Assembly (NCBI GenBank): GCA_963969395.1
Contig: OZ017803.1
Span: forward strand, 8,990,001 to 9,054,000
Source of the DNA: Pseudoscleropodium purum
Taxonomy: Eukaryota > Streptophyta > Bryopsida > Hypnales > Brachytheciaceae
DNA: 64,000 nucleotides
Direction: 5' to 3'
The position numbers and the translations under genes were made by a program. Under the pieces are notes generated by a model. The model made no database searches. It was not told the DNA's origin and saw only the letters and a program-made list of their open reading frames with translations. Every line of letters starts with the position of its first letter. Position 1 is the first letter of the stretch. Shown here piece after piece: positions 47,951-61,140 of this stretch.

Positions 47951-48403
47951 TTAAGGGGTTAAATTGGATTTTCCATGTTATTAAAGGCTAGCCTAAGTAA
48001 AGACTAGAATGTGATTTTAGAGAGTATGATGCATGAAATATAAATTGAACATCTTATAATCATTACTTGTGTTTAGTAATTAGAAAATCAAAGCATAATT
48101 GTAATTAAATTGATCATATGACAATGGTATTGATCCTTAAAAATTAAGGTGAGTTCTCTATTGTGGATGGTTTGATTATTCTCCATAATGAATATTGTTG
48201 AAAGTTGTTCTAAGTTAGGATTGAAATATGCATGTTTATCTCATGAAATTATACAGAGCATCAAATAATTATTACATGCATTTAGTAATTAGAAAATCAA
48301 AGCCTACTTGTAATTTAATATCATTATAAAAAACCTATATTTTTTAGATGCATTTTTTTAAAGACATTCATGTGTCTTGTGTCAATTTTGATATTACATA
48401 TGT

Positions 48404-51400
48404 ATGGGCGCTTGATTACCTATCCTTGAGAAGGAAGTGAACACGACTAGGTTCTTAGCTTTTATCCACTTTTGACTTAACGGGGTGTTGTCAGCATGGT
48501 CTACTATACCTTCTAAGCAATTGATCTTGCTAGTGTTTCCTAATTTTTGTGGATGGACAAAAGAAATGCTTAGAGATGCAAGTGATGCACCTTTCAAGCT
48601 AACAACCAATTATAGGTTCACAGTGATTCCAAGGTAAATTCTACAATCCTAACTCTCTATCCTATATGACAGATAGTTGGTGCCATTGTTAATTCATTGT
48701 AACAGAGCTTTTTATGCCCTTTCCATAAACCCCTAAGGCTTCTACCTTTTAACTTCCAATCCTCCTTCTAAGATTAACTTCTAAAGTTTACTTCTATTTT
48801 TGACCCTAGGCTTTACTTCCTACTCTATGAGCTCTAGGATCTAAATTCCTACCTCTCGTTGCTCTCTGACTGCTAATGTGAATTAAAGGATAATGAAGAA
48901 AAATCAAAGGCTAAAACTAAACACCAAGGACTAGTTTTATAATTCACCTCGTCATTGCTAGTATTAGACTTAACCTTGTCCATGTCCGTGTATGCATCAT
49001 CATAGTCCATCATCGCCCTTGGGTTGTTTTGTTTCTCTTTTGTTTCAAGGCTCACCGCCTTAGCTTTAGAAATTATTACACCCTTATGATCTAACTTCTT
49101 TCTTTTCTTTCCTCTTTCTTTCTCTTCCTACTCCATTCTTCTACACTAATATTATTTCACCAAATGTGTTAATGGTGGTCTTACACTATGGATTCAACTT
49201 ACGAAGACCCTTAATGGCACCTTCCTTTCTTACAAAGGTCATACACTCGTCATACCAACCTTCCTCCTAATAGTCACAGGGAATTCTCTAGATTCTCTAC
49301 TTTATCCTATAGCTAAGTACTATTCATCATCTTTCTCCTCTTTGTCTAATATTTCATCCCATCCCCTTCTAATTTCCATTCAATGTTTTATTTCTTATTC
49401 TTGCGTTTTGTTGATGAGGTGGTGAACATTTGGTGCAAATGGTACTTGAGTGTGCTTTGTTTTGTTTCATGGTTCCCCTTTTTTCTTCTCTCTCTCTCTT
49501 TTTTTCTCCTTAAACTTCTATTCCTCTACTCTAGCCCCTACCCGTAGCTTAACTAGGACTTTAACCTAAGATTTGAAGAGAGATTGGAAGAACTACCAAA
49601 CACTATGAAGACACCTTGTGACTCCCCAGCCTGCCTGGACACCTCATAATCCTAACCTCTTAGACATCTTGGACTCCCTAGCCACTTGGCACCCCAAGAT
49701 TCCTAGCCTCTTAGATACCCTGACTCAATTCGACTTGGATACCTGGACTCAACCCATCTGGTAGATTTTCTGGATTCAATCCGACTTGGAACCCTAGACT
49801 TTAGCTTGCATGACACCCCAGACCCTTGCCGCTTGGCACCTCGAGACTTTGAGTCCAATCTAGACACCTCAGACTCACCTAACCTGGATACTCTAAGACT
49901 CTAACCCAACCTCGATACCATGCACCCTATTGGCTCCCTCTATCGATTCCCTTAGGGCAACCCACTTAACCATTTAAAAATTGGATTTTTATGAGAAGTT
50001 AGTACTAGACTCAAAGCTTTGTCATTCGGGGATTTATCCCTGAATTTTTGGATAGGATGCTAGATTGACTAAAATTATTGAATAGGACACGCTCTTCCCA
50101 TGAATCCACCACTAATCTTGGATTCTAAACTTTGGACTTTCCCAAGAAGGTCTTGAAAACTAAACTTTGGAACTACACACTATGGAGGTTCAAAGCTTCG
50201 CCATCAAATCAGGTTTAACACCAACTGTATGACTTTGTAACGTTCTAGGGGTTTGTAGCTCCGCCGTATAGAACTTTTTAACAAACATTGTAGGACTTGA
50301 CTTAGTCACAGGCTCAAAGCTTTGCCATTTCGGAAGGGGGTCCATTCAACAAGGGAGACTTTAGAAGAAGACAAGAGTACACTTGAAAGAAAACACAACA
50401 AAAGGGGTTATTCGTACAATACAACTCCTCACTAGATGATACAAATTCACATGCTAAAGGCCCCCTGTGAGCCTTGTGAATGTCACCTAAATCTTGGAAT
50501 TTTTTTTTCCACTTTTTTCTCATTTTAAAAGGGAATTATGGTCAAAAGAGCCAAAAAAGTGGAATTAGAGAATAGTTGGAAGGAATCCTATGCTTATGGG
50601 ATAATGTTCCAAAAACTCTTGAAATTCCATAGAAATTGCACATTGTTAACTTTAGAGTCTTATTAGATGTTTAAATGTTGATTTTTAAGGGTTGGGAGTA
50701 GTTCTAGTCTTGGATCAAATAAGATGAAATAGTAAGACTCATGGTAAGGTTTGACTAGACAAAAGTACAGGTGACCACAATAGCTAAAATCAACAAGGCA
50801 AAATCCATGAATATCGTAAGTGGCAGTCGTAGTAAGAAGAGAAGTGTTTTCAACATAGAAACATGCCAGGAGTGTAATGGTGAAGCAAAACTACCAAAGA
50901 TTCCTTTGTATGATAATGATTCTTTCTCGAAGGAATTAATCTATCAAGATTCTCTGGTATGGGAATGATTCCTCCTCGAAGGAATTAAATTTAGAGGAAG
51001 TAAATTTATTTCTCCTTTTGGAGAGTATATGATGAATTTGAAAATTTGCATAGAAGATTGAGGGACTTCCTAGAAGTTACTCAAAAAGTTTTGTAAATTT
51101 TCAAAGTGCAAAACATGGCTCCATGGGAAGTCAACTAAAATTACTATGAGCGGATAAATTTGTAGAAATTCATCCAGTAATGATAAAATCCCATTAAAAA
51201 TTAGGAGAGTATGTTTAGGTCTAAATAAGCGCCTAATCAAGTTTTGCGACATTCCGACAGCGGAAACTACCTAAACCAGTGGTGCTAACGGATTTTAACA
51301 AAATTACAAAACATTTTGCGCATTGACCATCAAATTACAATTATATAGAAGCCAAATTGAGTCATCTTGGACTCTTTCTTCACATTCTTGGACTCTATAG

Positions 51401-52539
51401 AGAACCCTAGTGAGTCAAAATTGACAGAAATACAAACCTCAAAACTTAAATTTTCTACCTTTTACAATATGATGGAAATTGTTGTCTTTTGTGAAGGGTT
51501 TTGATGTAAAAGTTGGGGGTAAGGGGGTCCTAAGGCTAGTTTGAATCTTTAGGAGCCAATGGCATAGATTGTTTCTCAATCAAAAATTTCCTTCAAAAGT
51601 TAGAGAAGGATTGGTAGTAGAGTAGAATTAGGCGTAGTAATAATTGATTTTTGTTATTTTTTTAGTTACATAGATAGTTTTTGAGTAAATGGAAGTAAGT
51701 AGGAGGCCTTAGAAACATATAAAAGGGCTTGCACTAATTCTCTTTGCACCCCTTTCTTATATTTTGTTTATGCCACTCGCGGCAACATTATCAAGTTTTC
51801 TTTGGTATTTGCCAAAGCTCTTTGTATTTTTTGTATCCAAACTTCTTTGGGCTTGAGTTTTCTCTAAGTTTCCTCCATTTTGTGAGTTTGTTGCAAAGGA
51901 CATGGGGGTCCCTTTGAGCTACTTGCGTTATATTCTTTGGTACTAATACTAGGGTATTCTTGACCGAATTCTGGCAATGCTGTTAGTCAAGAATTCTTAG
52001 GACTTGATTGTTTTGGTGTGATTTGGTCCATACTAATCATTTTAAGGTTTGATGACTTGTGTGGGATTTCACAACTTTTAGTTGAAGAAAATCCCTTGGG
52101 CATTTAACTTGGAATAAGTGGGTGGTGTATTGTTGCTTATGTTGCATTTGGAAAGACTTGGGTGGGAACCAAGCCTCACAAAATTGGTTATTTCTAATAG
52201 TGGCTGAACTTTACTTAAAAAATCAAGGACTAACTCCCCATACGACAAAGCTTTGCTTCTTCCACTAATTTTTATTACAACAAAGTTGCCATTGATTTCT
52301 AATTTAGTTTGGCTTAAAAAGGTTCCCATAAAGAGATCCAAATAGGCAAGCAATAGCCTTGAATTAATGTGAGAAATTGTTGTATATGAAGGACCAGTGG
52401 AGTTAATATCCTATCCCAATCAACCAATCAAGCTAGCATTCTAGGCAATTCAATCATCCAAGGTACTCACCGCCACTCACTAGTCACCATCATAAAAAGG
52501 GGAGGATGCCTACGGGCCCCCATCCCAATTGCTTTTGAT
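48404..52539. other. Spacer with an imperfect minisatellite-like patch
   Basis: No gene is supported. Bases about 49610-49930 repeat short phrases such as GACACC, CTTGGCACC and ACTTGGA at irregular 25-35 base spacing, resembling a decayed minisatellite. A pyrimidine-rich stretch lies near 49470-49510. Confidence 0.35.
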
Positions 52540-53560
52540 TTTCCTAGAGACCAGAGTATCCCAAGAGGTCTTCCAAAGAATTTGTGGTCATTGAAAAATT
52601 AAGTTAGAGAAAGTCCAAAGTTCCTCAAGAGGGCAGAGTCTCCAAACCCACTACCAGTCATCAAGTATTTCAATTGTTTAAAAATTAGAGAAAATTTAGA
52701 GTTCCTTAAAAAAAACTAGGGCCTTCCAAACAACCACTAGTTGTTGAAAAATTGAATTAGAGAGAGTCCAGAGTTTCCTGAGAAGGCAAAGTCTCCAAAT
52801 CCACTACTAGTCATTAAAAGAAATCCAATCATTATAATTAGAGACAATCCATAGCTCCTCGAGAGGTCAAAATCTCCAAACCAGAGCCCCGAAGAGGACA
52901 AAGTTCCCAAACCAACCTTGGCTATCAAAAAATTTAGTTAGAATGGTCTAGAGTTCCCTAAGAAAGCAGAGTCTCCAATTCCACTATAGTCATCAAAAAT
53001 TAGAGAAGGGTCCACAATTTCCCAAAAGGATCAGAGCCTCCTAACTCAATACCAATCATCAAAAAAATCCAATTCTTATAATTAAAGAGTCTAGAGTTCC
53101 TCAAGAGGGCAAAGTCTCCAAACCCACTACTAGTCATCAAATATTTCAATTATTAAAAAATTAGAGAAAATCCAAAGTTCCCCAACAGAACCAAGGTCTT
53201 TCAAACAACCACTAGTTGTTGAAAAATTAAATTAGAGAAAGTTCAAAGTTTCCCCGAGAAGGCCAAAGCCTCCAAACCCACTACCAATCATTAAAAAATC
53301 CAATTATTATAATTAGAGAGATTCTATAGCTCCCAAAGAAGATAAAGTCTCCAGACTAGAGCTCCCGAGAGGACAAAGTCCCCAAACCAACCCTGGTTGT
53401 CAAAAAATTCAATTAGGGAAGGGTCCAAAGTTCCCCGAGAAGAACAAAGCTTCTAAACCCATTACTAGTCATCAAAAAATTCCATTATTAAGAATTAGAG
53501 AAGAGTCTAGAGTCTCTAGAGAGGACAAAGTCCACATTTGAGCTAAATTCAATCAACGAA
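52540..53560. repeat. Degenerate satellite with a higher-order period of about 476 bp
   Basis: Monomers of roughly 90-100 bases share phrases such as CAAAGTCTCCAAA, CACTACTAGTCATCAAA and AATTAGAGA. A higher-order repeat is visible: TTCCTCAAGAGGGCA begins at 52621 and again at 53097 (476 bases), and CAAACAACCACTAGTTG begins at 52727 and again at 53202 (475 bases). No coding capacity. Confidence 0.7.
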
Positions 53561-55037
53561 GGTCCAAAATATAATCACTGGTTACCATTGAGCTAATCAA
53601 TGACAGTGTATGGTCACTCACGGATTCATTTAACAAAAATTCAATTGCATAGGAGGCAATTGAAGGAGGAGAGGTAAAGCTTGGAGTCCAAAATTCATCC
53701 CTTGCACAACGACATAGATGCATAAGTATGAGAGCACTCTCAAATGAATCTACTTAACAAGTGTATACACAAGGCTTACGAGTTGTGAAGAAGAAAGAAA
53801 AGTTTGAAGATTGGAGGAAGCCCAAACTTTGAGAGAATATTGACGTCTCCACTACAAGCAAAGTCAACTAGTAAAATAAGACAAAACTCGAAGGATCAAG
53901 TGACTTGGAAGACACTTGAAGATTATCCGTATTAGTATGGTGATAGAAAAGGTTAGTGAGGGAATATTTAGGCTTATAAATTTGGTAGCAATAGTTTAAA
54001 AGACTAGATTTTCTCCAAGATTTGGATCTAGGGAGAATCAACAAAAATTAGGGACAATTTGGAATTGAGAAAAATCCATAAAAATTAACAAAGGTAGACA
54101 ATAGGAGTAGAAAGGTTGGTACTAGGTATATTTAAAAATTATTTTCAAAACTCCAAAAAATTAGGAAAAAATTACAAGAGGAAAAACAAGCAAAAATTCA
54201 AACAAGTAATGGAAGATACGCACATCAAATTAGTGGAGTTGGACATACAATTTATCCCTATGGAACTCAGCAATGTGGAGGTAAGAATTTGATTCTAAAC
54301 TCCTTATAGATTGTTTTCCATTAATCAACCATAAAAACTAAAATCATAGTTAGGCATCAAGTTTAGATCAAGTAATTTCATAATAAGAATAAATAGGAAC
54401 CAATTCCATCGCTTGAATGAAATACTACATAAAAACTTGGAGGGATAAAATGAATTACAAAATCATTAAATAATTCATTAAGGATCTTTGAAGTAATATT
54501 CGAATTTGAAATTGATAAAATAGTTTAAGGAATTAGGTTAGGCAATTAAACGTAATTTTTCCCTTGCAATTGAATGATTATCGGATAATTTGGATTAGAA
54601 CAAGTTCAATGTAGGAGAATTTAAGTAGTCAAGCAAGGTTAACCCAACATCCACTAAATTCATAAATCAAATAGAACATAAAGAATAGAATTTTATCCAC
54701 CACACGAATTCATTTTTGATAGCTAGATTAACCATAATTTGCAAATGAAGTTTTGAATAGGAAAAGCATCCAAACTTCATCCATGAAAATCTTTTAGGAA
54801 TCACGATAGAATTTCCAACTTTTCATCATTTCAAGAAGAGTGCAAAATACTTTATGACTTAGCTTAGAAACATTTGGCCTTTCTCACTTGGCCCCTTAAT
54901 CTTCAAAGTGCCAATTTAACTGATAATCTTCATAAGTATCATCAATCTACAACCAAAACCAAAAAGTAGGAATAGTAAAAAGCTCCATTGCTTAAAAGGT
55001 AGCTTGTTGCTACAAACTAACTCACCCATAGACAACA
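53561..55037. other. AT-rich flank of the kinase pseudogene
   Basis: The 3' parts expected for a complete paralogue (kinase C-lobe, NB-ARC, LRR) are absent; kinase homology stops abruptly near 55038. Nothing else is recognised here. Confidence 0.45.
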
Positions 55038-58000
55038 CACCCTTTACAATTTGGTGCATGATGTCAATTGCAATAGAATAGGGTAAAGGTCGTTTCATTT
55101 TCTTCAATATGATAGACAAGCTTGTCTCTGTCAATTCCATCACCAAATGCACCTCACCAAACTTATCTTCCTCTGGATTCTAACCCATTTCTTGGATAAT
55201 ACCACAACCAAAAAAATGAACAAGGTTTGGATGGCTCAAGCCAACGAAGATGCTAGCTTCTTTTTGAAAATTCTTGAGATATTTGGAATTGCCTTTCAAC
55301 ACTTTTGTAGTACATTTAAGGCCACACCAATTTGATTCATACACATCTCCATAACTTCCATCACCAATTTTTTTGATTAATTTTGGAGTTTTGAAATCAT
55401 TCGGAATGTTCAATGCATCCAAGTCTCCACCATCAACTCGATTCAAATTCCTAAGTCTTAATAATAGATGCTGTGCTACTTCATAATCTCCAAGGACTTC
55501 TTCTTGATGTACAAGTTCAAGGTTCTTAAATACTTGTCGATCTTCAAGGATATGTTCATAGGTAGCCGCATCAAAAGAAATAGATATGATATTGTTTGAT
55601 TGATTTGGATGATGGAATAAGTACATATCACATGCAATATTGTAACAACACTTCAAATCTAAAAGAAGCTCATAAAAAGTTTCTTTGTTTTGAAGTTAAA
55701 ATACAATTGAATGACACCATTGACTTTGTTGAATGCACCTTATTCCTTGTCGCATGCGCAGTCTAGGCGTAAGTATCTTTACACACGAAAACGTGGTAAA
55801 ATGACACGAATTATCGTCCCAGGGAATTCCAGAGACGTTTCCAAACTTCAATATCTAGATGGTCGTTTTCTCTTCTACAGAGTACTCTCTTCCACTCTTT
55901 TCCAAAATCAACTATTATCCGGGTTCCAATCCGGATCCAGTTTCACTCAGTTTCCAGTTACATTTTTCAATACATCGGTTTTCAATTCCTCTGTTTTACC
56001 ATCAGAAGGTCCGCTTTTGATCTTTTGAGGGGTAGGGACTTCACCACTCTTTCTCTAACTCAATACACAAGTAAAAACAAACAAACAAACACCCAAGTAC
56101 TCAAGGTGTTGTAGCGCAGAAGGTAGATCTAGATCCTCACAATATTCTGGATGGACGATTCGGAATGCAAATCACTCAAGACTGCGTTCACTCTTCTTTA
56201 TTACAATGACAGATCTTAGGCACCCGGAACTGACATGGAAGTAATCTTTCTAAGTGTAAGACGGATCCCAAGGTTGAAAGACCTTCCAGTGAGTGGGAGT
56301 TTCTTCTAACGGTCGCTAATCTCCGCATAGAATTGTTTCCAATTCCGAATCTACACTCACACCACTCTTCACTAAAAATCAAATTATAGTTCTAATAGTT
56401 CAAAGGTACCATGAATAGCTCCTTTGTCTCGTGTTTAACAACATTACAATAGCACTCCCTTAATTCGATCCAGTTATCCGAGATCCAGATTTCTCCTCAC
56501 CCATCCTTTTCACATCTCAACACTCCAAGCAAACAGACCAACACAATCTGGATACACAGTTGGAACCAGAATGTTCACCAAGTGACTCAAATCAAAGAAG
56601 GGAATGAAATACAACAAAATAATTGCTAGGATGGAATGAAAGGGCAACAAACTTGTTTGCCTTTAAAAACCAAAACCAAAGTCAATACCTAAAATCCAAA
56701 AAGGCACCCGGGAAGTCAAGGCAACCAACCACTGAACAACTCGGAATATCCAAAACATTCACAGCCCAATTGTCTCTACAAATCCGGAACCCCTAAAACA
56801 ATCCGGAACCCGGATCCATGCTTGGAAATCCCTTTCCAGAATGAAAAATCCTATCTAACTACCTGCGCTCTATCTACCCCATCATGCCTTCTTTGAGCTG
56901 CTCTCGCTCTGACTGCCCGGAATCTTCACCGAAGCCTTCACCAATGTATTCTTTGCTAATGACCGAGTTTGAGGTTTCCGTGAAACTTTGAGAGGTGAGT
57001 CTTCCGATTTTGTCTTTTCCTTGGATCCGGACTTCAACACCTCTTCTTCTCACTCTTCAATCTCCTAAATCTCCAAATCTTTGGCTTGCAGCAATTCACT
57101 CAATTCAATCTCAGTACGATCCCATTTTGGCGTTGACTGCTGCATATGGGAGAAATCCAGCAAATGAGATTGAGCCAGATTCATCATTACTCCAATCTGT
57201 GCGTCGAGGTTGCTGCAAACTACCAATCTGGGTACCATGAACTTTCCGTCCATGATTTTCCCAGGTGGTGAAAAAATTGGGACGGAAACCTCTTACTTTG
57301 TCGGAATAGACTTGTTACTTGCCCCTTTCTCTAGCTCTGATACCATTGGTCCTGATGGAGTCTATGCTTGACTACTTGATGGTTCCGCAATTATAGTGAG
57401 GATAAACTTCACTCCCTCCAATTGTGGCTAAATCGAACTACTAGAAGCCTACCAAATCGGAATCTGTCGAACCGGAATATCCCGGAATATGCTCCTGGGG
57501 ACTTCTGGAAACCCTTCTAAGCTGATAGTCCGTTCTGTATTTAGGTATCCGAGTAACTTACACATGTCCTTCAAAACAATCCCCATCCGGACTTCGAAGT
57601 CGACCAAGATCTTTATCATCTTGGATCCGATCATATGTCCTTTTTTCTCTAACCAAGCGGTGTAGAGGTCAGTTCGGATCACCATATGCTTCGGAACCAT
57701 GACAAGTTCCTTGAGGTTGTGGACAAGTCGGAGAGCCTCCGTCTCCTTTTGTCTCGCCTCATCCAGCTCCCCCTCCGTCCACTCAAGTTGGGACTTGAAG
57801 CTATCATTTTCCTCCTCCAACTTTCAAATCTGTTCCTCCTTCTATCGGAACTTTTCTGGATTCGGACGTTTTTGGATCTCCTCCAAAATTTGGTTCGACT
57901 CCACCTTGAGTTCGCCCGCGATAAGAAGCACGTGATCCTTTAGTTCGCTATACATCTTTTTGGCTTGCTGCATCCATTGGATTCCAACTCTTGGAAATAT

Positions 58001-59957
58001 TTTGGATCTGAAATCAGCTCCTCCTGTTCTGGTGTTAGTACCTTCCCCTATGCAGCCGGATCCGTGGACTTCCTTCATCTTCGGTTCACTGCTTCTTCTT
58101 CCTCTTCCAATTGCTCTTCTTCTTTGGATTCCTTCTCCTCCTTCTCCAACTCATCTGTAAGGCCATACTTGAGGATCTCGACTTTGGTATTGTACTGAAT
58201 CGTCTCTTCGGCACTCAAGACCTCTTTATGGTGATAAAAATAAAACAAATATGGGGTGATAGGGCTGTGCTTTGCCCGGTCTACATGCTTTGTTAGTTTG
58301 CGTACTACTCTTTGAATCACTCTCCTCCAATGGATTATCCAGTCCTCGAAAGCCTCAAAAATGGTGTTGGCCACCATAACTATAACTCGGGTAGGCTTTT
58401 CCAGATACAAGATTGGAATTAGAAAATTCAATATCCGTCTATGCCTCTTGTTCTTACAGTGACTAATGGAAAAACCCTCCTTTGAGTGAGTCTAACTCTG
58501 GAACTTTCTGGCTATGTATTTATCCACTCTTTCGGCTAGTCCGAATCCATTCTTTTTAAACGAATAGACATCCGCCCAGATGTCTTCCGTCCAAGCTACG
58601 AGTTGACCTCTCACTGTCAACTCGTACTGATTTGGAACTCCATAAATGAATTTCTGAATCATCTTCTCGTTCTTCATACTCCCCAGCCTATCTAACAATC
58701 TGACACACGTGATAGACATGAAGTCCTCCTCTAATTGAGCTCAGTGAGCCGGATCGAAAGGAATAACCAGACAAACCATCCGAGCTACAACTCCAGACTT
58801 TTGTGTAGCCGGATCAACAGCCGCCGCCATGAATCACCGATAACTGATAACCTATTCCAGTATTGATCTTTCTATTCTCTTCCTATCTTGGTTGCTAACT
58901 CATTATTCTTTCTCTCAACTATATGTTCACCAAGTTTAACAAAGAGAGAGGGAGAGAAAGAGAAGTGGCGGTGGGTTTAAGTACTCGTTGTGCGGTTGAC
59001 AAGTCCCGGTGGAGAATGAGTAGAAGACCATTTTCCTAATGGTCTTCTAGTTTCCTAGACCGAAAGTCTAGAACATAGGTTTTAGGAATCCGGTACTTTT
59101 CGCGATCCTGGATCCGAATCGGATTTGTTTCCGTAATGTTACTAACGGTTTTAGCAATCCGGAAATTGACTATTTCTATCATAGTTGTTGTGCAGGAAAA
59201 ATCCCTAGGGGTTACCAAAAAAAATAAAATTTGCAAGTCTATCTAATCCTAATTCTAGACTAATTTATCTAGCTTGAGTTTTCGTGCTCCCACATTCCCA
59301 CAATCTCTACTTTCTTTTGAAGACAACACAATTCCTCAAAAATAAATTGAAATTTGAGATCTTTAGTAGGATTGAATAACATTTTCTCAATTCCTTTCAT
59401 GGCTAATATGAGTTTGCCAAAAAGATGTATACATTGATTTTTGTTCAAGACTTTCTTATTTGAAGATGCTTGAACCATATCCCTCAAGCATTTCTCAATA
59501 CTTGGTATAGCATTGTATAGTCTTTTAGAATGCTCATTGCACTTGTAAAAAATTCTTGTCTTTCCTGCAGAGTATTTAATATCTATTGCCAATGAGACAT
59601 CTTGACGAGATAGAGAAAGAGCAATTGCCTATGATATTCAATAAATTAATCAAACACGTTCATCAAATTAAATACCAATGGATACAATCTAGTAAGACAA
59701 TGGCCTTTCAATTGAAATTAAGATGCATATTTCATAGTTCAATCATATTCATAAATGCTTGAATCAATAATCCGTGTACAACTCAAACTAAATTAAATTA
59801 AAAACTATACAAGGGCATTTTATTCTTCATGCACTTTTTGATAAACCACACTCACTAAAAACAATTATACTCACTAACTGAACCATATAAAACCAATATA
59901 TATCCAAAAGGTTGTCATAGCAAAGAAGCTTGCTATCCACATCAAAATTGGTGCCAT
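55038..59957 (-). pseudogene. Kinase-receptor paralogue, truncated and split by an insertion
   Basis: This is a second copy of the receptor's first two exons. Exon 1 (59957-59875, 83 bases, starting MAPILMW) keeps its length, hydrophobic pattern and GTGAGT donor, but the split codon would read TAG. Exon 2 resumes at 59564 after CTGCAG and runs to about 59295. It is interrupted by 55747-59294 and continues to about 55038. Further lesions are a 2-base deletion just after the exon 2 start, a CAA-to-TAA change near 55697, and TAG at 55182-55180. Glycine loop, lysine and alpha-C regions are recognisable; the sequence ends after HQIVKG, before the catalytic loop. It has a single beta-4 to alpha-D segment, unlike the intact gene. 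Upstream sequence is also duplicated. Confidence 0.85.
55747..59294 (-). mobile_element. 3.5-kb retroelement-like insertion in the kinase pseudogene
   Basis: Comparison with the uninterrupted gene defines both junctions. The segment can be read as TG...CA (plus strand TGTCGCATGC to CTCCCACA). Read on the minus strand, GGAAT stands at both junctions, a 5-bp target duplication as for LTR retrotransposons. Composition is clearly more GC-rich than the flanks. On the minus strand a series of broken open frames (58719-58492, 58431-58075, 58078-57842, 57820-57449) is rich in charged, coiled-coil-like residues, perhaps a gag-like protein. I see no reverse transcriptase, integrase or matching long terminal repeats, so it is non-autonomous or of another class. 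Confidence 0.6.
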
Positions 59958-59964
59958 TTTGTAA

Positions 59965-60805
59965 AGGATATAGAGTCAAATATGGAAAGTGTAGAATAGC
60001 TTCAAAACAAATTCAAAAAAATAGTTAGAAAATTGCATTCAAATATGGAATAATAGCAAGTTTCTAAGAAGATTTCAATTAAGACATTAAAAATTACCTT
60101 GTACAAAGAGTCATGTCAAATCTATTTGCAAGGAATTCCAATAAAAATCCAATATCTAACTATTACATAAATGAACTTACTTACAAGTTACCACATCATT
60201 ATCCAATTTTTTAAAGCACAAGACGTAATTTTAGAATTCTAGTTTGTGAATATTGTAAGAACAATTTCATTATGTAAATTACACCTTGCAAGAACTATTA
60301 ACAACCAAATATTGAGCAATGTATTTGTCTTTTAGAATTGATTTTATGAACTAAAATATGGTAATCCATACATTGGTGGATTGAAAATTCCACAATGGTC
60401 ATCTTTCATTGGAATGAAATTTCAAAATGAAATGTTATTAACGTTTAATGTTCAAATATAACACCATTGAATTCAAATCATATGGCAGTTTAGTAACTTT
60501 TATGCATTTTGAATGCATAATCATTAATCGAATTCAAAGTACCTTAATTAAGTAATTGGATCCCAAGTCAATTAAGAGGAAAGCTTTTATAATTGTTGTA
60601 TACTTTGATTCATTTAGATCATATACCCCCCAAAACACCATAATGTGAAGACAATGAGATATTAGCTTTAAAGAATTGAATGAAAAAAATGATTGAAATT
60701 TAATGGAAAATTTAAAAATACACAGCAATTGATGGTGGAAATTACATTTCAATCTAAAAAAAATAGGTCATTAAGTCTTCATCATTGCATTAGTATTTTT
60801 TGATA
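59965..60805. other. AT-rich spacer between kinase pseudogene and hAT MITE
   Basis: The first 80 or so bases resemble the upstream region of the intact receptor gene. The rest is AT-rich with no recognised feature. Confidence 0.4.
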
Positions 60806-60813
60806 TCTTTGAT

Positions 60814-61132
60814 CAGGGTTGACAGGACGGTCGGACGTCCGAACGCGAATGCTGTGTCCGCAGCGTCCGCTGACATTCGCAAGTCTAGCGGACGCAGTGT
60901 CCGCCTAGACCGTCTGCCTCGACCGCTTGACTGCTCCGACCGCTGACCATCTCCCCCGTCCACTTCCCTGACCAGCCTATTCCAACCGTCCCGCGGTCGC
61001 CCGTCTGCCCCGCCTGTCCGCCGCGGTTGAGGCGTCCACTTTCCAACAGCGAAAAGGACGCTGCGTCTATGCGGACGGACGTCCGGGTTACGGACGCCTT
61101 TTTCGGGCGGACGTAGAGATTTGTCAACCCTG
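60814..61132. mobile_element. GC-rich hAT-type MITE, copy 2 (319 bp)
   Basis: It is flanked by a perfect 8-bp target duplication, TCTTTGAT (60806-60813 and 61133-61140). Ends are CAGGGTTGAC and GTCAACCCTG, a perfect 10-base inverted repeat. The interior is GC-rich, full of GTCCG/CGGAC motifs, and clearly homologous to 4449-4795, especially over the outer 50 bases at each end. The perfect target duplication suggests a fairly recent insertion. Confidence 0.9.
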
Positions 61133-61140
61133 TCTTTGAT

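Larger units (their letters stand above)
45359..48403. repeat. 3-kb dispersed duplication, copy B (partner at 5549-8568)
   Basis: It aligns with copy A throughout. It starts inside a TTAA element, so only that element's last 200 or so bases are present (45359-45571, followed by TTAA at 45572-45575). It also contains the complete TTAA element at 47028-47950. The left boundary within an element suggests duplication or deletion rather than transposition of the whole block. Confidence 0.75.

Noticed and set aside
59269..59592. Reading frame beginning MAIDIKYSAGKT as a true N-terminus
   Set aside because: It reads through the intron acceptor CTGCAG in the wrong frame; a 2-base deletion relative to the intact gene makes it look open.
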